DNA of 64,000 nucleotides. Origin: Planktothrix paucivesiculata PCC 9631. GTDB taxonomy: Bacteria; Cyanobacteriota; Cyanobacteriia; Cyanobacteriales; Microcoleaceae. The position numbers and the translations under genes are program-made. Shown one piece after another: positions 17,684 through 25,568 of this stretch (position 1 is its first letter; the number at the start of each line of letters is the position of its first letter). The stretch lies in NCBI RefSeq assembly GCF_900009265.2, contig NZ_LR735026.1, positions 708,123 to 772,122 on the forward strand, written 5' to 3'. The notes beneath the pieces are model-generated. The model did no database searches. It was not told where the DNA came from and saw only the letters and a list, made by a program, of their open reading frames with translations.

Positions 17684-19375
17684 TTAATCACCTTTTACTT
17701 CTTGCCTCTTGTCTTTTTCCTCTTGCCTATCATTTTGATATTCTGCTTCTTCCTCCATGATCAAAGTTAATTCTTGATCTCGATTCGCTAATTGCATTTG
17801 CAGAGCTTCAATCTGAGCTTGGAGGAGATGTTTTTCTCGCTCAAATTCTCGTTTTTTGAGTTCAAAACTCTGTCTCCGTTTTTTAGCGGCAGATTGTTCT
17901 CGTAATTCTTGATTAATTCTTTCCGTTCCTGTTAATACCTTGCCCTCTCCCAAGTAAACCTCCACCAAGTTTACCCCTTGACTGGTTAGGATAAATTCTC
18001 GTACTTGATTTGAGTGCATCATACCACGAGATTTGAGGACATAGAGAATGCGATTATTTTCCCCATGAGTCTTGAGTGTTTGCAGTTCTAACCAAGTATC
18101 CATCAAAGAGGAAACACCCACTGCTGTTTTTGTTTCGTCAATGTCGGTATTACTAGAGATTAAGTTGGTCAAAAGCACGGTGATTTGTTGACTCTTTAAA
18201 TAGTCAATCAAGCGAGTAAAAAAATTCTTTGTTTGCATCATACTCGCAGCAGAAATAAGATTACTCATCGGATCGATAATGATCACCCTGGGTTGAAATT
18301 CTTCGATCCAGCGACGGATTTTAAACAATCGCATTTCTAAATTATAATTAGTGGGACGTACTGCATCAAATTGCAATAATCCCTGCTCTACATAAGGAGC
18401 TAAATCCAGACCAATCGAGTTTAAATTACGCAGAATTTGTTGAGGCGATTCTTCCGTAGCCAGATATAAACAGCGTTCGCCCCTCAAACAAGTTGCTTGG
18501 GCAAAATAAGCCGCAACACTCGTTTTTCCTGTTCCTGTTCTACCTGTGACCAGAATACTGCTCCCTCGATAGTAACCCTGTCCACCAAACATATCATCGA
18601 GTTGTGGGATTCCTGTGGAAATCTGCTCATTAGAAACCGCATGATCTAAAGTTAAGGAAGTAATGGGTAAGACAGAAATGCCATTATCTTCGATTAAAAA
18701 AGGATACTCGTTATTACTATGACGAGAGCCACGATATTTGATAATTTGGATACTTCTGGTGGTGATTTCTTCAACGGTTTTTTGATCTAATTTGATCACA
18801 CAATCGGAAACATATTCTTCTAAACCTTTACGGGTTAAGGTCTGTTCTCCTCGCTCCCCTGTGATTATGGTGGTTACACCTTGTTCTTTTAACCACCGAA
18901 ATAAACGGCGTAATTCGGCTCGGATAATGTTGACATTAGCTAAACCGGCAAACAAGACTTCAACGGTGTCTAAAACTACTCGTTTCGCCCCTATTTTTTT
19001 AATAGCATAGCCTAGACGGAGAAATAGGCCTTCGAGGTCATATTCTCCGGTTTCTTCAGTTTCGCTGCCTTCGAGATAAACATGATCAATGAATATTTTG
19101 TCTTCAGCGATCAAATCAGTTAAATTCCATCCTAACGAGGTGACATTCTTGGTGATTTCCGCCGCCGTTTCTTCAAAGGTAATTAAAACCCCTGGTTCCC
19201 CGTAAAGGGTTGCTCCACGCACCAGAAATTCCACCCCAAATAATGTTTTGCCGCAACCGGTAGAGCCACAAATTAAGGTTGCTCTGCCTTGGGGTAAGCC
19301 TCCATCGGTGATTTCATCGAGTCCCTGAATACCCGTTAGGCATTTGGATAATTGTAGACTTTGATTATCTTCCAT
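17684..19375 (-). CDS. KaiC-like double-domain ATPase
   Basis: 563 aa. Two tandem RecA-fold KaiC domains: Walker A1 GSTGCGKT (37-44) with catalytic Glu pair E68-E69, and Walker A2 GRTGTGKT (278-285) with E308-E309. The region equivalent to the KaiC phosphosites (S431/T432 in Synechococcus) reads S422-S423 before LMDTW, so phosphorylation of two serines is possible. A charged coiled-coil tail (~490-563) replaces the usual short KaiC C-terminus that binds KaiA. Followed by a small gene, two kaiB-like genes and a hybrid kinase. This is a KaiC homologue of the signalling type rather than the core clock protein; the window cannot show whether the core kaiABC exists elsewhere. Confidence 0.92.
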   Translation of the reverse strand: MEDNQSLQLSKCLTGIQGLDEITDGGLPQGRATLICGSTGCGKTLFGVEFLVRGATLYGEPGVLITFEETAAEITKNVTSLGWNLTDLIAEDKIFIDHVYLEGSETEETGEYDLEGLFLRLGYAIKKIGAKRVVLDTVEVLFAGLANVNIIRAELRRLFRWLKEQGVTTIITGERGEQTLTRKGLEEYVSDCVIKLDQKTVEEITTRSIQIIKYRGSRHSNNEYPFLIEDNGISVLPITSLTLDHAVSNEQISTGIPQLDDMFGGQGYYRGSSILVTGRTGTGKTSVAAYFAQATCLRGERCLYLATEESPQQILRNLNSIGLDLAPYVEQGLLQFDAVRPTNYNLEMRLFKIRRWIEEFQPRVIIIDPMSNLISAASMMQTKNFFTRLIDYLKSQQITVLLTNLISSNTDIDETKTAVGVSSLMDTWLELQTLKTHGENNRILYVLKSRGMMHSNQVREFILTSQGVNLVEVYLGEGKVLTGTERINQELREQSAAKKRRQSFELKKREFEREKHLLQAQIEALQMQLANRDQELTLIMEEEAEYQNDRQEEKDKRQEVKGD

Positions 19376-19493
19376 TGGGTTGTAAAAATTTATTGTTAAT
19401 ATTTAGGATAAGTATACTGAATATTATAGCAATTCTGAAGGTATTTTTAACTAAAAAAGGGGTTTGGGTAATATTTTTTATTCCCTATTCCCT

Positions 19494-19647
19494 TTATTAA
19501 ACGGTTATCCAAGGTTGAGGAATATTGCGATCGCCCCTTATCAGACCAGTTTAGAGGAATTAGACGCCCTCTGGCAACAAGCAAAAGCCATCCTAGCCCA
19601 TAAATAAAGCCTAATCGTGCTAAAATAGAAGAAATTGATCAATATTG
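19494..19647 (+). repeat. Degenerate copy of mazG 3' end (left flank of toxin-antitoxin pair)
   Basis: Matches 10281-10437 across the end of mazG, its stop codon and downstream sequence, with a 2-bp deletion in the coding part and scattered substitutions. Non-coding here. Lies ~50 bp upstream of the DUF433 antitoxin. Confidence 0.8.
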
Positions 19648-19699
19648 TTGTTTTAATTAGGAAAATTTATTAAGATTTTTGATCAGGAAAATTGTAAAT

Positions 19700-20014
19700 A
19701 TGAAAGCAGTCATCTCAGAACACATTGAAATTACTCCCGGGATATGTGGTGGAAAACCTCGTATTTCTGGACATCGAATTAAAGTTCAAGATATCGTAAT
19801 TTGGCATGAAAGAATGGGAATGTCACCCGATGAAATTATTTATCACCATCCTAGTATTACCTTAGCCGATGTTTATGCAGCTTTAACTTATTACCATGAC
19901 CATCGAGAAGAAATTAGACAACAAATTGAAGCAGGAGAAGATTATGCTAAAAAATTGCAAGGAAATCAACCCTCTTTAATTCAAAAAATATTAAAGGGTG
20001 AAAATGTCAAATAA
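19700..20014 (+). CDS. DUF433 antitoxin
   Basis: 104 aa from ATG 19700 (TTG 19679 would add seven residues). The core EITPGICGGKPRISGHRIKV and HHPSITLADVYAALTYYHDH match DUF433 (VapB45-like), a winged-helix antitoxin family usually paired with a DUF5615 PIN-like toxin. Overlaps the toxin gene start by a few bases, the standard arrangement for translational coupling. Likely neutralises and autoregulates the downstream toxin. Confidence 0.9.
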   Translation: MKAVISEHIEITPGICGGKPRISGHRIKVQDIVIWHERMGMSPDEIIYHHPSITLADVYAALTYYHDHREEIRQQIEAGEDYAKKLQGNQPSLIQKILKGENVK

Positions 20015-20339
20015 GATTAAATTTCATCTTGATGAGAATGTGAGTAATGCGATCGCTAATAGCTTGAGAATGCGAGGAATTGATGTCACAACTTCCCCAG
20101 AACAAGGATTAATTGGTGCATCTGATCAACAACAATTAGCTTATGCTTTATCTCAACAACGAGTTATTTTCACCTTTGATGATGATTTTCTAAGTTTAGC
20201 TTCTACAGGTATTGAACATGGTGGTATTATTTATACTCACCAAAAACGTCAGTCAATTGGAAAAATTATCAGTGATTTAGTTTTGATTTGGGAATGTTTA
20301 GAACCTAAATATATGTACAACAATATTGAATTTTTGTAG
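20004..20339 (+). CDS. DUF5615 PIN-like toxin
   Basis: 111 aa from ATG 20004, inside the end of the antitoxin gene; GTG 19998 is an alternative. Has the DUF5615/Mut7-C-like PIN signature: FHLDENVSNAIANSLRMRGI with the first acidic pair, and FTFDDDFLSLA with the second. Predicted Mg-dependent RNase toxin. All acidic residues are present, so it appears intact. Confidence 0.9.
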   Translation: MSNKIKFHLDENVSNAIANSLRMRGIDVTTSPEQGLIGASDQQQLAYALSQQRVIFTFDDDFLSLASTGIEHGGIIYTHQKRQSIGKIISDLVLIWECLEPKYMYNNIEFL

Positions 20340-20387
20340 GGAATGCTACAAATAAAAATAAACCTTATTATAATTCCTGATCAAGAC

Positions 20388-20438
20388 GAATTGGACGTCC
20401 TCTAGCAACAAGCAAAAGCCATCCTAGCTAAGAAATAA
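20388..20438 (+). repeat. Short copy of mazG 3' end (right flank of toxin-antitoxin pair)
   Basis: Fifty bp matching the final codons of mazG (GAATTGGACGTCCTCTAGCA...AGAAATAA) with an internal stop. Together with 19494-19647 it brackets the DUF433/DUF5615 pair in direct orientation. Confidence 0.7.
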
Positions 20439-20456
20439 TCTGAAATAATTAAATAT

Positions 20457-20978
20457 TTAATGATAGTTTTCCTCTGAATCTTCATCTTCCACATCAAAAT
20501 TAGTGTCCGAATACAGTTCTAAACGTTGCAGATTTCGCTCTCGTAACTGATGAGAACTTCGGCCCTGTCCCGGCAGACGATTCACGGGTCGGCGCGACAA
20601 TTCCGGGGAAGAAGTTTTGCGAGTAAAGGTTTTCCAAGCCACTCGAATTCCGGTAAAAATTCCCCCCGTGGTCGATTGGAATTTTCTGGCTTGTAGTCGG
20701 GCACTATCTAACCCTTGGTCAACCTGTTTAACCACTTGACTGGCACTTTGTACCCCCTCGCTCACATCCTCCGTCAGTTCCGTAATTTCCAACCCGGTTA
20801 ACCGAATTGATTCCAAAGTGGGCGGAAATTCCCGCGCCAGAGTATCGGCCAATTTTTCCACACTCCGAGCAGCCCGGGCAATGGCTTGCAAAGCAGGTAA
20901 AGCCGCAATCACAACAGCAGTAAGACTGACTGCAACAAAAAACAGTGACAGTCCAAGCCAAAATAAAGGTTCAGTCAC
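20457..20978 (-). CDS. DUF948-type membrane-anchored protein
   Basis: 173 aa. One N-terminal transmembrane helix (WLGLSLFFVAVSLTAVVIAALPAL), then a helical region with LAREFPPTLESIRLTGLEIT and ELTEDVSEGVQSASQVV as in DUF948 proteins, and a polar basic then acidic tail. Last of four same-strand genes encoding small envelope-like proteins. Likely a structural or membrane-organising protein; function unknown. Confidence 0.75.
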   Translation of the reverse strand: MTEPLFWLGLSLFFVAVSLTAVVIAALPALQAIARAARSVEKLADTLAREFPPTLESIRLTGLEITELTEDVSEGVQSASQVVKQVDQGLDSARLQARKFQSTTGGIFTGIRVAWKTFTRKTSSPELSRRPVNRLPGQGRSSHQLRERNLQRLELYSDTNFDVEDEDSEENYH

Positions 20979-21053
20979 TGGATTTCCATTAACATCAAAA
21001 TATTTTTCTTTCTCCCAATCAGTATAGCGATTTTCCCAAAAAATCCCCGATAA

Positions 21054-21401
21054 TTAGCGTTCTCCTGTGGTTTTTGCCGACTCCGGGAGATGTTTTTCAG
21101 CCTCGGCTTTATAGAGGGTTTGTTGTTGCTGACTAGCCTCTAATCCGGCCGAAATCGCTTCTTTGAGACGAATCAGAGTTTCATCCCAATTGCGTAATGC
21201 AGATTCCGAAAGTCGATTGGCCTGTAACTGAACATTGGTAGATAAATCTTCTGCCAATTCCGGTAAGGTCTCGGCTGATTTTTTGAGCAACTGTCGGGTT
21301 TCTTTCCCAGAACGAGGAGCTACCAATAAACCGACCACCGTACCGACTACCGACCCCAAGACCAAACCCCCCAAAAACCGTCCTAACCGTTGATTTGACA
21401 T
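21054..21401 (-). CDS. YtxH domain protein
   Basis: 115 aa from ATG 21401 (MSNQRLGRFLGG); a longer start at 21425 is less likely. The Gly-rich hydrophobic N-terminus (FLGGLVLGSVVGTVVGLLVA) followed by PRSGKETRQLLKKSAE is the YtxH signature. The rest is an amphipathic helix. These small membrane-anchored proteins are linked to stress or envelope functions, without known catalysis. Same operon as the DUF948 gene. Confidence 0.85.
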   Translation of the reverse strand: MSNQRLGRFLGGLVLGSVVGTVVGLLVAPRSGKETRQLLKKSAETLPELAEDLSTNVQLQANRLSESALRNWDETLIRLKEAISAGLEASQQQQTLYKAEAEKHLPESAKTTGER

Positions 21402-21445
21402 ATTGAATCGCAGTACCAATTCCATCTATTTTAACTATTTTGTTC

Positions 21446-21760
21446 CTAGAGATTTGATTTTCTTGGTTTTCTTCCGTGGGGCCAGACCTTAACGGCGAAG
21501 GAAATTAAACCCAGAGCTTGTTCAAGTTGTTGTCGTTTCAACTGAAGTTGACGATAGTTTTGCCGGAGTTTCGCACTTCCCCGTTGTCCCGAATCAATAA
21601 AATTGGGGGTTTGCTGCAAAACCAAACGGGTGCGCTGTTCCATCACGATTAACTTTTTTTCCAAACGATTCATCGTTAATGTCAACATCCAGATTTTTCT
21701 CGCTAGGAATAAACACAGCAGAGAAATGAAAATATTAATGATAATAACGATAATTACCAT
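21446..21760 (-). CDS. Small membrane-anchored protein of unknown function
   Basis: 104 aa: an N-terminal transmembrane helix (VIIVIIINIFISLLCLFLA), a helical coiled region rich in Gln/Leu/Arg, and a basic tail ending GRKPRKSNL. Not recognised. It sits between the pentapeptide and YtxH genes on the same strand with short gaps, suggesting an operon of small envelope proteins. Confidence 0.7.
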   Translation of the reverse strand: MVIIVIIINIFISLLCLFLARKIWMLTLTMNRLEKKLIVMEQRTRLVLQQTPNFIDSGQRGSAKLRQNYRQLQLKRQQLEQALGLISFAVKVWPHGRKPRKSNL

Positions 21761-21778
21761 GTTTCTAGGGATATGGAT

Positions 21779-22300
21779 TTAATACCCATCGGGGCAAATT
21801 GTCGTTTGGTCACAGTTTGCGTCCGATAAATTTGCCATTTTAGATCGAAATAAATTACATCCAGCCAATTGAGCATTTGTTAACTTAGCATTTTCTAAAT
21901 TTGCATTACTCAAATCCGTATGTCTGAGGTCAGCTTCGGTCAGATTAGCACTATATAAATCTGCCCCTTGTAAATTACAATGGCTTAAATTAGCTCCTCT
22001 TAAATCAGCATGGCGGAGGTTACATCGAGACAGGGTACTGCCTTGTAAATTGGATTCCGATAAATCCACTTGATAAAGTTGGGTATCCCCGAGTTGAGCC
22101 TCCTGAAGTTGGGTTTTATGTAAGTTAGCATAGCTCAAATTGGAATAGGGCATATAAATCTGGTTTAAATTGCTACCCGCTAAGTTAATCTCCTCTAAGT
22201 TCGCTTCAAATACATCTGACTGACTTAAATCAATAGCCCCAAAGTCCCGTTTACCCTCACTGTATAAAGCGAGTAATTCCTGTGAACTAATTTTCTGCAT
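21779..22300 (-). CDS. Pentapeptide-repeat protein
   Basis: 173 aa. From residue ~25 the sequence is A(D/N)Lxx-type pentapeptide repeats (ANLEEINLAGSNLNQIYMP, later ADLRGANLSHCNLQGADLYS), ~22 units forming a right-handed quadrilateral beta-helix. No signal peptide, so likely cytosolic. First gene of the four-gene minus-strand run. The last repeats contain cysteines. Function of such cyanobacterial proteins is generally unknown. Confidence 0.88.
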   Translation of the reverse strand: MQKISSQELLALYSEGKRDFGAIDLSQSDVFEANLEEINLAGSNLNQIYMPYSNLSYANLHKTQLQEAQLGDTQLYQVDLSESNLQGSTLSRCNLRHADLRGANLSHCNLQGADLYSANLTEADLRHTDLSNANLENAKLTNAQLAGCNLFRSKMANLSDANCDQTTICPDGY

Positions 22301-22643
22301 TGTTTATCTATAAAGCCACGAAACCAAAATCACTGAAAAAATTCAGGCCCTGGGAAAATATTTTTGCCTAACCTCTGTTTACTTTAAAACCTTGTTAAGA
22401 AAGATCGAGGATGTGTTAACAATTTTTTTTATTTCTAGTGGAGATGGCAGAGGTCATGGAGTAATAGATTAAGCGATGGGGGGGAAGGGGGGTAAAATTG
22501 AACCAGGGGAACACCATGCCTGAAAAATCGTACACTATGAGGATTGTGTAATGAAGCGATTTGATAACAAACGTTATTATATGGCATGGTTATATATTCC
22601 TGGCTATTTCTATACCCGTTAGTGTGTTGATATTAATATTGCT
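22301..22643. other. Intergenic region between divergent genes
   Basis: About 340 bp between the pentapeptide gene (-) and the DUF3038 gene (+). Contains a G-rich run near 22478-22492. It must contain both promoters, but none could be assigned with confidence, and no RNA gene is seen. Confidence 0.4.
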
Positions 22644-22652
22644 GTGAGTGTA

Positions 22653-23258
22653 ATGCAGTTAGAACAGTCTCAAAGTCAGTCCATCCCAATAATATTGGAC
22701 AGTTTACCCGATCTACCGTTTGGTGAAAAAGGATGTCCACGTCGCGCCCGATTAGAAATTGATTTAATGTTACTGGCGATTGAAGCCTTGTATCTGGGGG
22801 GGGCAGAATATATGCTGGTCGTGATCTCAGAACTAGAGTTACAAACGGTCATCCCCAATCGGGTCGAATTGTGGCGAATCCGCAGTACCAATCCCTTACG
22901 CCGATTTAGTCAACGTCGGGCGCTGAGTTTGTTAGAAGCCAAAGCCTTAGTCGTGATTATCTCTAACCTGGGAAGACGCTTAACGGCCAGAATTCGGCAG
23001 TTACTCATGGATTATGAGGCGCTGACCCAAAAACAAATTCCCATTGAACGACATTTACAATTGTCTAACTACTTAACCCAGTTTCGGGCGCATTTCCGCA
23101 GTCGGATGAATCCCCGGCGGGCCTTGGTGATGACCTATAATTCCGATGAAAAGTTAAACGAGTTAGGGATACGTTTGTTAGAAAAACTGCTCTTTTGTAC
23201 AGGGACGGCTGGAATGCAGCGATTTTGGATTAGTTTGTTTGATGGAGAAGTCTCATGA
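22653..23258 (+). CDS. DUF3038 protein
   Basis: 201 aa from ATG 22653; GTG 22644 would add three residues. The GCPRRARLEIDLMLLAIEAL and GGAEYMLVV stretches are characteristic of DUF3038, a cyanobacterial family of unknown function. Entirely helical-looking, soluble. Stop overlaps the start of the next gene (ATGA), so the two are translationally coupled; DUF3038 and DUF4335 genes are typically neighbours in cyanobacteria. Confidence 0.85.
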   Translation: MQLEQSQSQSIPIILDSLPDLPFGEKGCPRRARLEIDLMLLAIEALYLGGAEYMLVVISELELQTVIPNRVELWRIRSTNPLRRFSQRRALSLLEAKALVVIISNLGRRLTARIRQLLMDYEALTQKQIPIERHLQLSNYLTQFRAHFRSRMNPRRALVMTYNSDEKLNELGIRLLEKLLFCTGTAGMQRFWISLFDGEVS

Positions 23259-24340
23259 CGATTGAACGTCAATATAGTTTACCGAACTGCAAACTGATTT
23301 TGCAGGGTTTACCCCAAGGAAGCGACGGCAAATCCGATGGACGAGCCAGTTTAAATATTCTGATGAATGCAGAATGTCATTTTGTCGGTCATCCCCAAAC
23401 CCTGAGCGGGGGACGGGAGTTTTTTGAAAGTTTAGTTCGACAGGTCAGTCGCTATGCTCAAGGGTTCCTGAGTGGACTCAGAACCCCGGACTCTTTCCAT
23501 CGCGGACAGGAGTTAGTTGAGTTACATCCAATTGCGGGAGAATTACATCAATTAACCGTTCATGAACCTACGGAGGAAAAGCCCTCAGATGAATCCTCCA
23601 CCCCCTCTGTACCCCCGATTCAGCTTAATTTAACCACGGTACAATTATTTGATTTAGTGGAAGCAGTCGATCAATTTTTGGCCGATAGCCAGACCTTGCC
23701 AGAACTGTCCCTTCAGTTACAACCCCTATCTAAACGTTATCTCAAACCCGAACAACCCATTACTCAACGGGCGATTCCATCGGCCATTGGCATATCGAGT
23801 CTAGCACTAACGGCCTTGGCTTTATTGGCCTTGCCCATTCCCGAGATTAAACGACCCGAAGACCCCAAACTACAACCCCAAGCCCAAAGCTCAACGGTTC
23901 CCACACCAACAGCCAATCCCCCCCAAGGGTCTTCCCCGCAAACAACCGTACCGCAACCTTTACCTGCTAGTCTTTCCAGTTCGCCACCGATTACCAATCC
24001 CCAAGAACTTCAGGATTTAAAAGCTCAATTAAGTGAAAAGCTAACCCAAGCCTGGATACCGACACCATCGGTGAAAACCCCCTTAATTTATCGGGTGAGT
24101 GTCGCCAAAGATGGGGCAATTGTGGGTTACAAGTCTTTGAACCCGGAACTAGAAACCGAAACGAAACAAACACCCCTGCCGGATTTATTGTATAAACCTG
24201 TGGGAAGTCGTCAAACCAATGAACCTTTGGCCGATTTTCAGGTGACGTTTAATCCTGATGGGAATTTAGAGGTAAGTAATTTAGCGAGTAACACCGAGGC
24301 TGTTCCCCAGACCTCTCCCGAAACACCCGCCTCCAATTAA
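23255..24340 (+). CDS. DUF4335 protein
   Basis: 361 aa. The N-terminal ~130 residues (QYSLPNCKLILQGLP, GREFFESLVRQVSRYAQGFL) match DUF4335. One hydrophobic helix (~175-195, ISSLALTALALLALPIP) is followed by a Pro/Ser/Gln-rich linker and a C-terminal ~110-residue domain. Likely a single-pass membrane protein. Coupled to DUF3038 upstream and 12 bp from the OmpA gene downstream, so the three probably form one operon and possibly one envelope complex. Confidence 0.82.
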   Translation: MTIERQYSLPNCKLILQGLPQGSDGKSDGRASLNILMNAECHFVGHPQTLSGGREFFESLVRQVSRYAQGFLSGLRTPDSFHRGQELVELHPIAGELHQLTVHEPTEEKPSDESSTPSVPPIQLNLTTVQLFDLVEAVDQFLADSQTLPELSLQLQPLSKRYLKPEQPITQRAIPSAIGISSLALTALALLALPIPEIKRPEDPKLQPQAQSSTVPTPTANPPQGSSPQTTVPQPLPASLSSSPPITNPQELQDLKAQLSEKLTQAWIPTPSVKTPLIYRVSVAKDGAIVGYKSLNPELETETKQTPLPDLLYKPVGSRQTNEPLADFQVTFNPDGNLEVSNLASNTEAVPQTSPETPASN

Positions 24341-24352
24341 GGAGACTGACTG

Positions 24353-25237
24353 ATGACTAAATCTGCAAAACCCCGCCCTGCTCCTTCGCCCCCCCCTAGA
24401 CGATTTCGAGGCTTCTTATTCTTTGGGGTGATAGTGTTTAACCTCCTACTGTTGGGGGTGGGTTCGTCTATTGCTTGGTTGGTAGGGATAGCCGTGGCTC
24501 AGGTCTATCCTAATTCCAGTTCTGAGGTTCCGTTAACACAGCAATTACTCAATCAAACCCAGAGGGGGGGTTCCCAGGGAATAGTCCCGGTGGTTACTCC
24601 TAGTCCGGCTCCTCAACCCATAGACGAACCCAGTCAACGGTTAACTAACCCCCAACGTCAACAACTGCGGGTACAGTTACAGCAGTTACAGGGACAGTTA
24701 AATACTTTGATTGGACGGACGGCGGCCGTAGAAAGTCAATTGGGGGCCAGTCGTCCCACCGAACCCCTGGAGAAACGTTTACAAATTCTGGAACAGCAAT
24801 TAGCCTCTGCACCTCCGATTTCGGGTTCAGGTAGCAATAAACCAACACCTCCGGCTATTTCAGCTACGCCCGAACGCCGTCAAAGTTCTAATACCCTAGT
24901 GGTGACTTTTCCCAGTGATGTGTTGTTTGATGTGGGTAGTACCATTTTGCGTCCCGGGGCTAACGTGATTTTAGATACGATTATTGCCGATATTAAAACC
25001 TATAAGGGTTCTGCTGTTAGGGTTATGGGTCATACCGATAATCAAGGCAGTCCTCAACAAAATTTAGATTTATCCTTTAGTCGCGCAGAAGCAGTGATGA
25101 AATATTTATCCGAGGTGATTGGTACAGATTACCACTGGGCAGCCATTGGATACGGCGCAAATCGTCCCGTAGTTAATAATAATTCTGAAAATAATCGACA
25201 ACTGAACCGTCGAATTGAAGTCGCAATTACGCCGTAA
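24353..25237 (+). CDS. OmpA-family peptidoglycan-binding protein
   Basis: 294 aa. A transmembrane helix at ~23-48 is followed by a Gln/Pro-rich linker with a coiled coil, then a C-terminal OmpA-like domain (~180-294): FPSDVLFDVGSTILRPGA, GHTDNQGS and LSFSRAEAV, with NRQLNRRIEV at the end. The Asp of GHTDNQGS and the Arg of NRRIEV are the residues that hold diaminopimelate in peptidoglycan. Anchored in the inner membrane rather than as an outer-membrane barrel. Third gene of the DUF3038-DUF4335 operon. Confidence 0.9.
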   Translation: MTKSAKPRPAPSPPPRRFRGFLFFGVIVFNLLLLGVGSSIAWLVGIAVAQVYPNSSSEVPLTQQLLNQTQRGGSQGIVPVVTPSPAPQPIDEPSQRLTNPQRQQLRVQLQQLQGQLNTLIGRTAAVESQLGASRPTEPLEKRLQILEQQLASAPPISGSGSNKPTPPAISATPERRQSSNTLVVTFPSDVLFDVGSTILRPGANVILDTIIADIKTYKGSAVRVMGHTDNQGSPQQNLDLSFSRAEAVMKYLSEVIGTDYHWAAIGYGANRPVVNNNSENNRQLNRRIEVAITP

Positions 25238-25251
25238 ATCAGTCATCAGTT

Positions 25252-25312
25252 GTAGGGGCGGGTTCTTTTCAATTTTTGTTAATCACCTAAATCTTGATGA
25301 ACCCGCCCCTAC
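25252..25312. terminator. 14-bp stem palindrome downstream of OmpA operon
   Basis: GTAGGGGCGGGTTC (25252-25265) pairs exactly with GAACCCGCCCCTAC (25299-25312) across a 33-nt loop. Related half-sites occur near 52300 and a perfect version at 63963-63990, so this is a dispersed GC-rich palindrome family that may also stop transcription. Confidence 0.5.
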
Positions 25313-25365
25313 CAGTTGTTAGTTATTAGTTATCAGTGTAAAAGTTAATTAATTGACTAATAAAT

Positions 25366-25565
25366 CCCCATTACCTATTACCTATTACCCATTACCCATT
25401 ACCTGTTCCCTATTCCCTGTTCCCTATTACCTATTACCTATTACCTATTACCCATTACCCATTACCTATTACCCATTACCTATTCCCTATTCCCTATTCC
25501 CTATTCCCTATTCCCTATTCCCTGTTCCCTGTTCCCTATTCCCTATTCCCTATTCCCTATTCCCT
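25366..25565. repeat. Heptanucleotide tandem array (STRR-type)
   Basis: About 200 bp of 7-bp units drifting between CCTATTA, CCCATTA, CCCTATT and CCCTGTT. It ends three bases before the fmt start codon and fills what would be the fmt leader. Translated artificially it gives a repetitive YPLPI/CSLFP peptide that should not be taken as part of Fmt. Confidence 0.92.
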
Positions 25566-25568
25566 GAA

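Noticed and set aside
17684..19375. Core circadian kaiC
   Set aside because: No kaiA, phosphosite differs, tail is a coiled coil and the neighbours are two KaiB-like genes and a kinase; more likely a signalling KaiC homologue.
22301..22643. Small RNA gene in the divergent intergenic region
   Set aside because: No stable hairpin followed by a T-run was recognised.
25366..25565. Possible CRISPR array
   Set aside because: Seven-bp units with no spacers; no cas genes in the window.
25353..25568. 72-residue N-terminal extension of Fmt
   Set aside because: Translation of the heptamer array; the canonical [11 protein letters not shown] start is at 25569.
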